From NCBI RefSeq assembly GCF_014699135.1, contig NZ_JACOFT010000003.1, forward strand, positions 620,001-684,000: DNA of 64,000 nucleotides. Direction: 5' to 3'. Origin of the DNA: Cognatundibacterium aquatile. Its GTDB lineage: Bacteria; Pseudomonadota; Gammaproteobacteria; Burkholderiales; Burkholderiaceae_D. Position 1 is the first letter of the stretch. Every line of letters starts with the position of its first letter. Below, one piece after another: positions 52,958 to 61,141 of the stretch. The position numbers and the translations under genes are program-made. The notes below the pieces were generated by a model, which made no database searches, was not told the DNA's origin, and saw only the letters and a program-made list of their open reading frames with translations.

Positions 52958-53305
52958 ATGATAGAATTCAGACGAGCCCCGCGTATCAATGTGAGCTGGC
53001 GTTGCGGCATCAGAATGCCGGATGGTCATTTGTTGTTGTGCCGGGCCGTGAATATTGCCGGTGAGGGCGTGTTAGTGCAGTGCCCTGAAAGTTTGCAACT
53101 CACACAAATCTACCCGATGATGATAGAAATCCCCGGTATCGCGAACAGCGATGACATTTTCCGAGTTGCATGCAAAGGATCTGTCCGGCATATCATTCTC
53201 AGTGGCGATCACTATCATGCCGGTATGCATCTGACAAATATGTCCGATTTGCATTCAGAGCTGGTCAATGCCTGGATTTCCAGAGCGAATAAGTTCGCTT
53301 CTTGA
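52958..53305 (+). CDS. PilZ-domain protein
   Basis: A 115-residue protein with a PilZ fold. The c-di-GMP-binding arm is present as RRAPR followed by a beta-barrel, and AVNIAGEGVLVQCP stands where the usual D/N-x-S-x-x-G occurs, with Ala in place of Ser. Binding may thus be altered. The rest (GIANSDDIFRVACKGSVRHI, HYHAGMHLT) follows the family. ATG at 52958 is used; the open frame extends upstream to 52895 through sequence of no clear family match. It lies between cobC and the btuB riboswitch and has no evident link to cobalamin. The window also encodes a GGDEF enzyme (3063-4715). Confidence 0.75.
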   Translation: MIEFRRAPRINVSWRCGIRMPDGHLLLCRAVNIAGEGVLVQCPESLQLTQIYPMMIEIPGIANSDDIFRVACKGSVRHIILSGDHYHAGMHLTNMSDLHSELVNAWISRANKFAS

Positions 53306-53383
53306 TAATATTATCTTGCTGTTGTCGTCATGTTGTTTTCACCCCCATCCTTGCCCGACTTGTCATCTGCCGATAGAATGACG

Positions 53384-53665
53384 GAGTTTTGGTGCTCGCA
53401 GACATGTTCATGTCTGCAGTTAAACGGGAAACACGATGTAATTCCGGAAATATCCAGAGATCTGCGTGCGCAATCGGCACGATAAAAGACAGATCACCGG
53501 ATTTCACGATGAAAAGCAAGAGTGTGCTGCCCCCGCAACGGTGTACAAGTTGCTGTATTTCTTTCTGTAGATTGATACAGCCAGCCATTTTCCAATACCA
53601 CTGTGCGTTGATGCATGGGAAGGTCAGATGGTGATATTTGTCAGCCCGGATACCGGCCAGAATAA
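53384..53665 (+). ncRNA. cobalamin riboswitch upstream of btuB
   Basis: The sequence has the order of elements of a B12 riboswitch: a 5' GGTGCTC with a GACATG/CATGTC hairpin, GGGAAACACG, the B12 box CTGCCCCCGCAACGG (53527-53541), and the closing CAGCCCGGATACCGGCC (53642-53658). Binding of adenosylcobalamin should repress btuB and the genes behind it. An expression-platform hairpin follows at 53738-53765. The spacing and arms are normal for the class. Confidence 0.93.
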
Positions 53666-53737
53666 GTGAAGTGATACGGCAGGCATTTTCTGCGACGGCA
53701 TACGCTGTGCAGAAATATTTGACGTTCGCTTTGTTGA

Positions 53738-53765
53738 ATACAGCCTACGGGGACGTTGGCTGTAT
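53738..53765 (+). promoter_or_regulatory. expression-platform hairpin of the btuB riboswitch
   Basis: ATACAGCC and GGCTGTAT form a perfect 8-bp stem around a 12-nt loop, 21 nt before the btuB ATG. It lies downstream of the aptamer and before the start codon, where a switching hairpin affecting translation or termination is expected. Only partial T-richness follows, which favours translational control. Confidence 0.5.
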
Positions 53766-53786
53766 GCCTCGCTTATTTTCTACATC

Positions 53787-55622
53787 ATGAACTCTGTATT
53801 CAAACCTCTTGCCCTCGGTCTTGCCGTGGCTGCCGCATTTCCTGCATCGTCTGCATTTGCCCAATCGATTTCTGTTTCTTCCGCATCCAGCGTGATTATC
53901 ACCGCGGGTCGTCAACCACAGGCCGCGATTGACGTTCTCGCCGACAATGTCGTGATCACTGCTGAGCAAATTCAACAATCAGGCGCGGCATCCGTCGTTG
54001 ATCTGCTGCAACAACAACGCGGCATAGAAATCAGTCGCAATGGCGGTCCTGGTAATAATTCTTCTGTATTTATGCGTGGTGGTAACAACACGCAAAATCT
54101 GGTGTTGATCGACGGTGTCCGTGTTGGTTCTTCAACTACCGGTGGTGCGACCTGGGCGACAATTCCGCTAAGTCAGATCGACCATATTGAAATCGTTTAT
54201 GGCCCTTTGTCCAGCCTGTATGGCGCGGATGCCATGAGTGGCGTGATCCATATTTTTACTAAGAAAACGCCGGGTGTGTTGAATACGACAGCTTCGCTCG
54301 GTGCCGGCAGTTACGGTACGCGTAAAGTACAGGCCGGAGTTTCCGGATCTGTCAGCAGTAATCTGAGTCTGGCGCTGAATGTCGCGCATGACGAAGATGA
54401 AGGATTTTCTGCTACCAAGACAGGTAACCCCGATAAAGACGGCTACAAACTTGACAGTGTCAGTCTGCGTGCCGACTACGAGGTCAGCAAAGACCTGGAG
54501 TTCGGTGCCAAATTTTTACAAAGTCGTTTGAATGCCCAGTTTGATTCGGGCGCTAAGAATGATTACAGCGTACAGAACTTAGAAACCATTTCTGCTTTTG
54601 GTAAGGGACGCATTAACGATATCTGGACTGCCTCTTTGCAGTTTGCACAATCAACCGACAAGACCTTTACCGCAGGTTCTTATGACCCGAGCCAGATCGA
54701 TACTGTACAGAATCTGATTACGTTCCAGAACGATATCCGTATCGGTAAAGACGTACTGCAATTATTGGCTGAACGCCGTGAAGAAACGGTGGATACCACG
54801 ACTGCCGGACTCAACGGTGATCGCAAAACCGATTCTCTGGCAGCATCCTATGTCCTGAAACATCAGGCCCATCTGGCGAGTGCAAGCGTGCGCTATGACC
54901 GCAGCTCGGTCTACGGTTCTCACACCACGGGCAGTGTTGCTTATGGCTATAAGCTGAATGACTCGTGGCGTGTGAACGCCAGTTATGGCAGCAGCTTCCG
55001 TGCGCCGACGTTTAACGAGTTGTATTACCCGGGTTATGGCGTTGCCTCGAATAAGCCCGAGCAAGCAAAAAATGCCGAAGCAGGCATTTATTATGAGCTT
55101 GGCGATACGCAACTCAGCGCTGTTTATTATCAGAACAAGGCGACAGACTTGCTCGTCAGCACTAATACCTGCCCTGTGGATGTAAAAGGTCATCCTTACG
55201 GTTGTGCTTACAACGTAAATAAAGCCACGATGTCTGGTCTGACTGTGGGGGCGAACACTCGTCTGGGTGACTGGAATCTGCGTGCTTCCGTCGATATTCA
55301 AGACCCGAAAGACGATACATCTGGTTTGCGCCTTGCCCGTCGCTCCAAAAAGCATGGTTCGCTGGCGGCAGAATACACAATAGCGAAAGCCAAAATCGGT
55401 GTTGAAACCGTATTTTCCGGTAACCGTTTCGATGACGTCGCAAACAAAAAAACGCTGGCGGGATATGGCTTGCTGAATATTTACGGCACGTATGAGGTTG
55501 TGAAAAATCTGACGGTGATTGGCCGCTGGAATAATGCGTTGAATAAAGATTATGAGCTCGCCAAAAACTATGCAACAGCGGGATCGAGCATCTTTGTTGG
55601 ATTGAATTACGGCTTTAAATAA
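53787..55622 (+). CDS. btuB: TonB-dependent cobalamin outer-membrane receptor
   Basis: A 611-residue outer-membrane barrel with a signal peptide (MNSVFKPLALGLAVAAAFPA, cleavage near AFA-QS), an N-terminal plug (about 45-150) with VVDLLQQQRGIEIS, MRGGNNTQNLVLIDG and MSGVIHIFTKK, and a barrel of beta strands to the C-terminus. Length is close to E. coli BtuB (614). The riboswitch upstream and the btuC/btuD genes downstream support the cobalamin role. SASSVIITAGR in the mature N-terminus is the probable TonB-box region. The terminal strand ends in YGFK. A terminator follows, so btuC and later genes may depend on read-through or a separate promoter. Confidence 0.93.
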   Translation: MNSVFKPLALGLAVAAAFPASSAFAQSISVSSASSVIITAGRQPQAAIDVLADNVVITAEQIQQSGAASVVDLLQQQRGIEISRNGGPGNNSSVFMRGGNNTQNLVLIDGVRVGSSTTGGATWATIPLSQIDHIEIVYGPLSSLYGADAMSGVIHIFTKKTPGVLNTTASLGAGSYGTRKVQAGVSGSVSSNLSLALNVAHDEDEGFSATKTGNPDKDGYKLDSVSLRADYEVSKDLEFGAKFLQSRLNAQFDSGAKNDYSVQNLETISAFGKGRINDIWTASLQFAQSTDKTFTAGSYDPSQIDTVQNLITFQNDIRIGKDVLQLLAERREETVDTTTAGLNGDRKTDSLAASYVLKHQAHLASASVRYDRSSVYGSHTTGSVAYGYKLNDSWRVNASYGSSFRAPTFNELYYPGYGVASNKPEQAKNAEAGIYYELGDTQLSAVYYQNKATDLLVSTNTCPVDVKGHPYGCAYNVNKATMSGLTVGANTRLGDWNLRASVDIQDPKDDTSGLRLARRSKKHGSLAAEYTIAKAKIGVETVFSGNRFDDVANKKTLAGYGLLNIYGTYEVVKNLTVIGRWNNALNKDYELAKNYATAGSSIFVGLNYGFK

Positions 55623-55670
55623 TCAAAGCAAAAATTGAATCGCGAATTAAAGCGGTATTCAAAATGAAGA

Positions 55671-55705
55671 AAAATCTGTGTCCGAATGCGGGCACAGATT
55701 TTATT
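55671..55705 (+). terminator. intrinsic terminator of btuB
   Basis: AAAATCTGTGTCC and GGGCACAGATTTT form a 13-bp stem with one G-T wobble around a 6-nt loop, followed by ATTTAT. Confidence 0.78.
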
Positions 55706-55709
55706 TATA

Positions 55710-55809
55710 GAACTTACTCAAAACCGCCCCAGCGGTGTTATGGCGCCTAGTCGTACTATTCGTACTGTCTTCGTCGCCATGCCTTGCTGGGACAATTTTG
55801 CGTCAGTCC
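55710..55809. repeat. MITE-like repeat, copy 2 (about 100 bp)
   Basis: Terminal inverted repeats GAACTTACTCAAAA (55710-55723) and TTTTGCGTCAGTCC (55796-55809) match in 11 of 14 positions when one is reversed. The interior has a TCGTACTAT/TCGTACTGT direct repeat and CGCCAT..ACAATTTTGCGT as in 28333-28387. It fills the gap between the btuB terminator and btuC. Confidence 0.5.
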
Positions 55810-55884
55810 TAATTTAAATTGATCGGGCTGTACATGCGCAACAAGTTTCTTTTTTTCAGCTCGCCGCCGACGCAGGATGGTTTC

Positions 55885-56904
55885 ATGCCTGCAAGCCGGG
55901 CGAAGCAACATGCCAGTCTGATATTTGGTTTTCTGCTGCTTTTCACCTTTGCCAGCATTGTATTTGCTGGCCTCACAGGTTCTGTCGCGCTGAGTTTTTC
56001 CGAGTTGGACGATGCGGCTGTTGAATTGATGCGCGGCCCCGCCAATTCTCTTGCCGCGAGTTTGCTTGAATTGCGACTTTCGCGTGCATTCACAGGATTC
56101 ATCACCGGTGCCACGCTTGCCTTGTCCGGCGTCTTGATGCAGGCCTTGTTGCGTAATCCCCTCGCAGACCCTTATGTACTGGGCATTTCCGGCGGAGCAT
56201 CTGTCGGCGCGCTGGCCACAATCTTATTCTATGGCGCGTTCTGGATGGTTGATCTGGCTGCGTTCGGCGGGGCGCTTGCGGTTGCCTTGCTCTTATTCGG
56301 CCTCGCCTACCGTGATTTCCGTGGCAGTGGCAGCAGCGATGGCAGCGCGCCCGTGTTATTGCTGACCGGTGTGATAGTCGCGTCCGGTTGCGGTGCATTG
56401 ATTACCTTGATGTTGTCGGTAGCACCCGATAGCCGTTTGCGCGGCATGGTGTTCTGGATGATAGGCGATTTATCCGGGGCGCAGTCGCGCTATTTGCCTT
56501 GGGTGGTCGGCGCTGGCGTATTTTTGTTTGCGATGCGAAATGCGCGTGCGATCAATATTGCAGCGATGCATGCGGATGTCGCCAGTACGCTGGGCGTGAA
56601 TATCGGACGTTTGCGCCAGCTCTTATTTTTATGTTCGGCCTTACTGACGGCCAGTGCGGTCAGCACCGCAGGCAGCATAGGATTTGTCGGTCTGATTATG
56701 CCGCATGCATGTCGCTTTGCTTTGGGGCCAGACCACCGTTTATTGATCCCAGCTGCAACGCTGGCGGGTGGCAGTTTTCTGGTCCTTGCCGACACGATTG
56801 CGCGTACCGTGGTGGCACCACAGCAGTTGCCGGTGGGGGTAATTACCGCCGTCATCGGCGTGCCGGTGTTTTTGTTGCAGTTGCATCAGTTGCGCCGCCG
56901 CTAA
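55885..56904 (+). CDS. btuC: cobalamin ABC transporter permease
   Basis: A 339-residue FecCD/BtuC-family permease with about ten TM segments. Hallmarks include LRLSRAFTGFITGATLALSGVLMQALLRNPLADPYVLG, ISGGASVGALATI and SIGFVGLIMPHACR. ATG at 55885 is preferred: AGGATGG lies 6-7 nt upstream and the length matches the family (about 330). An ATG at 55834 in the same frame would add 17 residues and lacks a ribosome binding site. It is 19 nt upstream of the ATPase gene. The placement in the B12 cluster supports the cobalamin role over heme or siderophore. Confidence 0.9.
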   Translation: MPASRAKQHASLIFGFLLLFTFASIVFAGLTGSVALSFSELDDAAVELMRGPANSLAASLLELRLSRAFTGFITGATLALSGVLMQALLRNPLADPYVLGISGGASVGALATILFYGAFWMVDLAAFGGALAVALLLFGLAYRDFRGSGSSDGSAPVLLLTGVIVASGCGALITLMLSVAPDSRLRGMVFWMIGDLSGAQSRYLPWVVGAGVFLFAMRNARAINIAAMHADVASTLGVNIGRLRQLLFLCSALLTASAVSTAGSIGFVGLIMPHACRFALGPDHRLLIPAATLAGGSFLVLADTIARTVVAPQQLPVGVITAVIGVPVFLLQLHQLRRR

Positions 56905-56923
56905 CGAGAATGGGACGATAACG

Positions 56924-57685
56924 ATGAAAACCCATCATTTGAATTTAACGGCAGGAAAACGCCTGCTGGTGCAAGAGCTGAACTGGCAGGTAAACGCGGG
57001 CGAATGCTGGTGCATTATTGGCCGTAATGGTGCCGGTAAAAGTACCTTGTTACGCACACTGGCAGGCTTGCGTCCGGTGGAATCCGGAGACATTTTTTTA
57101 GATGGCAAATCGCTGTCGGCCTGGCCGCTGGCAGAGCTTGCGCGTGAACGTGCTTTTTTATCGCAATCCCGCACCGATGCGTTTGGCTATTCCGCCATCG
57201 AGACGGTATTGAGCGCGCGTCATCCCTATCATGATGCTCATTACTGGGAGTCCGGTGATGACATGCAGATTGCCTTAGATACAATGCGCGAACTGGACGT
57301 TGCCGATCTGGCGCAACGCGATGTCCGCAGCTTGTCTGGCGGCGAACGGCAGCGTGTCGCAATTGCCGCCTTGCTGGCGCAGGATGCGCAACTCATGCTG
57401 CTGGATGAACCTGCAAACGCACTCGATCTTGCGCATCAGGTGAGTGTCATGCAATTGCTGTCGCGTTGTTGTCGCGAAAAAAATAAGTCCGTCATTATGG
57501 TCAGTCATGACCTGAATCTTGCCCAACGCATTGCTAGTCACGCTTTGTTGTTGATGGGTGATGGTCAATGGCTGGCCGGGAGCGCTGAAGACATGCTGAC
57601 CGCGGCACAATTGGGCGCTTGTCTTGGTTATCCGATAGAGCGCTTTGAGCATCACGGTCAGATACTTTTTATCCCGAAGAATTAA
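56924..57685 (+). CDS. btuD: cobalamin ABC transporter ATP-binding protein
   Basis: A 253-residue ABC ATPase. Walker A is IIGRNGAGKSTLLRTL, the signature is SLSGGERQRVAIAALL, Walker B is LMLLDEPANALD and the switch His is in VSHDLNLAQ. FecE/BtuD-type length and sequence. It lies between the permease and cobO genes, forming an importer with BtuC and the periplasmic BtuF encoded at 62248. The gene begins 19 nt after btuC. Confidence 0.92.
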   Translation: MKTHHLNLTAGKRLLVQELNWQVNAGECWCIIGRNGAGKSTLLRTLAGLRPVESGDIFLDGKSLSAWPLAELARERAFLSQSRTDAFGYSAIETVLSARHPYHDAHYWESGDDMQIALDTMRELDVADLAQRDVRSLSGGERQRVAIAALLAQDAQLMLLDEPANALDLAHQVSVMQLLSRCCREKNKSVIMVSHDLNLAQRIASHALLLMGDGQWLAGSAEDMLTAAQLGACLGYPIERFEHHGQILFIPKN

Positions 57686-57691
57686 ATAATT

Positions 57692-58336
57692 ATGAGCGAC
57701 CTTCCTTCTGCACCGATTGCTTCATCTATCGATAGCGACAATATCAACACCCGTCATCAGCGCCGCATGGAACGCAAGAAAGCGCTGATGGATGAAAAAA
57801 TTCAGCAAGCCCAGCGCACGACAGGTGTACTGCTGATCCATACCGGTAATGGCAAGGGAAAAAGCTCCAGTGCATTTGGTATGGTGATGCGCGCATTAGG
57901 GCATGGCATGAAAGTCGGTGTTGTGCAATTCATCAAAGGCGCGATGTCAACCGGAGAAGAAATTTTTCTGCGTCGTTTTCCTGATGAAGTCGAGTTCTAC
58001 GCGATGGGCGAAGGCTATACCTGGGAGACGCAGAATCGTGATCGTGATATTGAAAAAGCGACGGTCGCATGGGCGCAGGCAAAGAAATTTCTGAGTGATC
58101 CCAGCATCGGCCTGGTGGTGTTTGATGAACTCAATATTGCGCTGAAATACCATTATCTGGATCTCGATACGGTGATTGCCGATCTGGACGCACGTCCTGA
58201 AATGCAGCATGTGGTTGTCACTGGTCGCGGTGCGTTACCGGAACTCATTGCGATAGCCGATACCGTGACAGAAATGAATGTCGTAAAACATGCGTTCAAA
58301 GATGGCATCGTGGCGCAGGCAGGAGTTGAATGGTGA
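57692..58336 (+). CDS. cobO: cob(I)yrinic acid a,c-diamide adenosyltransferase
   Basis: A 214-residue BtuR/CobA/CobO-type corrinoid adenosyltransferase. The ATP loop is HTGNGKGKSSSAFGMVMRA; MKVGVVQFIKGAM, LVVFDELNIALKY and the late VVVTGRGALPELI motif are all conserved. It moves the 5'-deoxyadenosyl group from ATP to the cobalt. The first 40 residues (Ser/Asp-rich, then RRMERKKALMDEK) are a normal family lead. Its stop overlaps the start of the next gene (ATGGTGA), so they are coupled. Both imported and partly built corrinoids can be used. Confidence 0.95.
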   Translation: MSDLPSAPIASSIDSDNINTRHQRRMERKKALMDEKIQQAQRTTGVLLIHTGNGKGKSSSAFGMVMRALGHGMKVGVVQFIKGAMSTGEEIFLRRFPDEVEFYAMGEGYTWETQNRDRDIEKATVAWAQAKKFLSDPSIGLVVFDELNIALKYHYLDLDTVIADLDARPEMQHVVVTGRGALPELIAIADTVTEMNVVKHAFKDGIVAQAGVEW

Positions 58337-59631
58337 TAGCTCAGGCAAAAGTGGTGTTGGTATCGGCGATCGCGTCCGGACAAGGAAAAACAACGACAAC
58401 GGCGGCGCTTGCCCGCAAGTTGCGTGGGCAAGGCAAGATCGTCAGAATTTTTAAAACCGGGCCGGATTTTATCGACCCGATGATACTGGAGCGTGCAGGC
58501 GGCGCCCCGGTCTATTCACTTGATTTGTGGATGGTCGGCCAATCAGCATCGCAAGCCATGCTGGCGCAGGCAGCGCTGGAAGCGGATGTGATTCTGATTG
58601 AAGGAGTGATGGGGTTGTACGACGGCAGACCATCTTCCGCCGATCTGGCGCGTGCTTTTGGCGTGCCGGTGCTTGCGGTGCTGGACGTTGCCGCGATGGC
58701 GCAGACCGTGGGCGCGCTGGCGTTGGGCTTGCGCGACTTCGGGCCGGTTCATCTGGCCGGCGTGATTGCTAACCGTGTTGCCTCTGCTGGGCATGGAAAA
58801 ATGGTGGCAGCCGCGATGCGGGATATTCCTCTGCTCGGATACCTGCCACGCCAGGCCGAAGTGCTGCCTGAGCGACATCTGGGGCTGGTATTGCCGGAGG
58901 AAGTCGGACAGATCGATGCCATGCTTGATGCCATGGCAGAGCAGCTCGATCTCGATATGCAGGCATGGGATGCCTTACCTGAAACCCAGTTTGCGCTTGC
59001 AGCCCCTGTCGCTATTCCTCGTTTGTTGGAGGGGAAAAAAATTGCGGTTGCCCGTGATGCCGCATTTGCTTTTATCTATGCCGCAAATCTGGATACTCTG
59101 CGCATGTTGGGTGCAGAATTACTGTTCTTTTCTCCGCTTGCCGATCAGCCTGTTCCTGCCCAAGCCGATGCCCTGTATCTGCCTGGCGGTTATCCCGAAT
59201 TACATGCAGCCACCCTGAGCACTGCGCAGTGCTGGACAGCATCGGTCAGGGCCGCACATGCTGCCGGTATGCCGATATTGGCCGAGTGTGGCGGCATGAT
59301 GGCGCTGACGGAAGGATTGGTTGATTACGATGGAAAACATTGGCCTATGGCTGGTTTGCTTAACGGTGAAGTGCACATGCAGAAAAAACTTGCAGCACTC
59401 GGCGCACAGGCATGGCATTTTTCTGACGGAGATTTACGCGGTCATACTTTTCACTATTCGCGCTTCGACACATCGCTGCATCCAGTTGCGCATACGATCA
59501 AAAATGCGCATTACTCCGACAGCGATCAGGGCGAGGCGATTTATCAATGCGGGCATTTGCATGCCTCGTATTTTCACGCTTATTTCGCCTCAAACCCGGT
59601 CGCCGTCGCACGCTTGTTTTTAAGGACTTGA
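58330..59631 (+). CDS. cobB: cobyrinate a,c-diamide synthase
   Basis: A 433-residue CobB/CbiA enzyme adding amide groups to the a and c side chains of cobyrinate with ATP and glutamine. The N-terminal part has ASGQGKTTTTAALARKL and GPDFIDPMILERAGG; the C-terminal class I glutaminase half has the catalytic Cys in ILAECGGMMALTE. Length is normal (about 430-460). Its presence beside cobO suggests that corrinoids less amidated than cobinamide can be processed, or that the full route exists elsewhere. The start overlaps cobO by 7 nt; the next gene starts 1 nt after the stop. Confidence 0.95.
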   Translation: MVIAQAKVVLVSAIASGQGKTTTTAALARKLRGQGKIVRIFKTGPDFIDPMILERAGGAPVYSLDLWMVGQSASQAMLAQAALEADVILIEGVMGLYDGRPSSADLARAFGVPVLAVLDVAAMAQTVGALALGLRDFGPVHLAGVIANRVASAGHGKMVAAAMRDIPLLGYLPRQAEVLPERHLGLVLPEEVGQIDAMLDAMAEQLDLDMQAWDALPETQFALAAPVAIPRLLEGKKIAVARDAAFAFIYAANLDTLRMLGAELLFFSPLADQPVPAQADALYLPGGYPELHAATLSTAQCWTASVRAAHAAGMPILAECGGMMALTEGLVDYDGKHWPMAGLLNGEVHMQKKLAALGAQAWHFSDGDLRGHTFHYSRFDTSLHPVAHTIKNAHYSDSDQGEAIYQCGHLHASYFHAYFASNPVAVARLFLRT

Positions 59632-59632
59632 G

Positions 59633-60202
59633 ATGAGTCGCAGCTTGATTTTTGGTGGTGCCCGCTCAGGTAAAAGTGCGTATGCAGAACAACTGGCGCT
59701 TCGTCTTTCTGCGGAAGGCGGCAAACAGGTGATTTACCTCGCAACGGCAGCGGCGGCAGACAGTGAAATGCAGCAACGCATTGTTCATCACCAAAGTCGC
59801 CGCCCGACTGATTGGCAAACCATAGAGCAAACAACCGCACTGGGCGCAGCGATACAGGAATACAGCCAGCCCGAAACCATCTTGCTGATTGATTGCCTGA
59901 CCGTCTGGCTATCGAATTTATTATTTTCAGAAAATGTGGAATTTCCTGAGGTCGGCCAGATTACGCCGCCAACATTATTCGCTGAACAACGGAGCGAAAT
60001 GCTGAACGCGCTTGAACAGGCAAAGGGCGACGTCATCTTGGTATCGAATGAAGTAGGCATGGGCATCGTCCCGATGGGGGCGATTTCACGCTGGTTTGTG
60101 GATGAAGCCGGGCGTTTGAATCAGGCAGTGGCCGCCAGTTGCGACAACGTGGTCTGGGTTGCGGCAGGCTTACCTTTATTTTTTAAAGGCGCGCCATGCT
60201 GA
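59633..60202 (+). CDS. cobU: adenosylcobinamide kinase/guanylyltransferase
   Basis: A 189-residue bifunctional enzyme that phosphorylates adenosylcobinamide and attaches GMP. The P-loop is FGGARSGKSAYAEQLA; the guanylyl-acceptor His is in IVHHQSRRPTDW; ILVSNEVGMGIVP is conserved (VILVSNEVGMGI). Length is typical (E. coli 181). It lies in the tight run cobO-cobB-cobU-cbiB, with a 7-nt overlap to the next gene. Confidence 0.95.
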   Translation: MSRSLIFGGARSGKSAYAEQLALRLSAEGGKQVIYLATAAAADSEMQQRIVHHQSRRPTDWQTIEQTTALGAAIQEYSQPETILLIDCLTVWLSNLLFSENVEFPEVGQITPPTLFAEQRSEMLNALEQAKGDVILVSNEVGMGIVPMGAISRWFVDEAGRLNQAVAASCDNVVWVAAGLPLFFKGAPC

Positions 60203-61140
60203 TGATGACGGGCTTGACTACTGCTTTGTGTTTGCTGTTCGGTGTCGTGCTGGATATGGCATTCGGCGAAGTCAGAAAATGGCATCCGCTGGTGGGTTTT
60301 GGTCATTTGGCAAATCGGGTCGAACAAGGCCTGAACCGCGCATCTGCAAGCCGCTGGACAGGGGCTATTGCCTGGCTGCTGGTCGTGCTGCCGTTCGTGT
60401 TGCTCGCGATACTGACTTTGTGGTTCGCCCATCATTACACGACCTGGCTGGCGCCTGTATTGCATGGAATCTTGCTGTATTTCTGCCTCGGCTTACGCAG
60501 CTTACGCGACCATAATTTACCGATACAGCAAGCGCTGCTGGATGGCGATCTCGCGACTGCACGAAGGCTGACATCGTATATCGTCAGTCGCGATACCGAT
60601 GATGCGGACGAAGAATATCTGGCCAAAGCCAGCGTTGAATCGGTGTTGGAAAACGGTTGTGACGCGGTATTCGGTACCTTGTTCTGGTTTATGGTGTTAG
60701 GTGGTGCCGGTGCCGTTTTATATCGTCTGGCAAATACCCTGGACGCCATGTGGGGTTATCGTTCCAGCCGGTTTTTACGCTTTGGCTGCGTGGCGGCACG
60801 TATTGACGATGGCTTGAACTGGCTGCCTGCACGCCTGACAGCGCTGACTTATGCCGTTCTCGGCAACACGCGTCTGGCCTTGCAGTGCTGGCAGCGGCAA
60901 GCACCACGCTGGTCCAGCCCGAATGCGGGTCCTGTCATGGCAGCGGGAGCCGGCGCGCTGCATCTGACCTTGGGCGGTAATGCCCGCTACGATGGTGAGA
61001 ATGAAAGCCGTCCACTGTTAGGCAAAGGCAAACTGGCTGCAGCGTTGGATATTCAACGTGCATGGCAACTGGTTTTCGGTGGCACTTTGCTGTGGCTCGG
61101 CATCATCGTCCTGGCAGCGTTGTTTTTAAGCGGGATTTAA
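60196..61140 (+). CDS. cbiB: adenosylcobinamide-phosphate synthase
   Basis: A 314-residue membrane enzyme (CbiB/CobD) attaching aminopropanol phosphate to cobyric acid. The start region has LLFGVVLDMAFGEVRKWHPLVGFG; TSYIVSRDTDDADEE and ASVESVLENGCDAVFGTLFW are typical. Four to five TM segments are visible. Two ATG codons at the start (MLMM) overlap the end of cobU. It is followed 1 nt later by the threonine-phosphate decarboxylase gene, which supplies its substrate. Confidence 0.94.
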   Translation: MLMMTGLTTALCLLFGVVLDMAFGEVRKWHPLVGFGHLANRVEQGLNRASASRWTGAIAWLLVVLPFVLLAILTLWFAHHYTTWLAPVLHGILLYFCLGLRSLRDHNLPIQQALLDGDLATARRLTSYIVSRDTDDADEEYLAKASVESVLENGCDAVFGTLFWFMVLGGAGAVLYRLANTLDAMWGYRSSRFLRFGCVAARIDDGLNWLPARLTALTYAVLGNTRLALQCWQRQAPRWSSPNAGPVMAAGAGALHLTLGGNARYDGENESRPLLGKGKLAAALDIQRAWQLVFGGTLLWLGIIVLAALFLSGI

Positions 61141-61141
61141 T

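Noticed and set aside
55720-55818. Second cobalamin riboswitch upstream of btuC
   Set aside because: No B12 box is present; the sequence is a repeat also seen near lspA.
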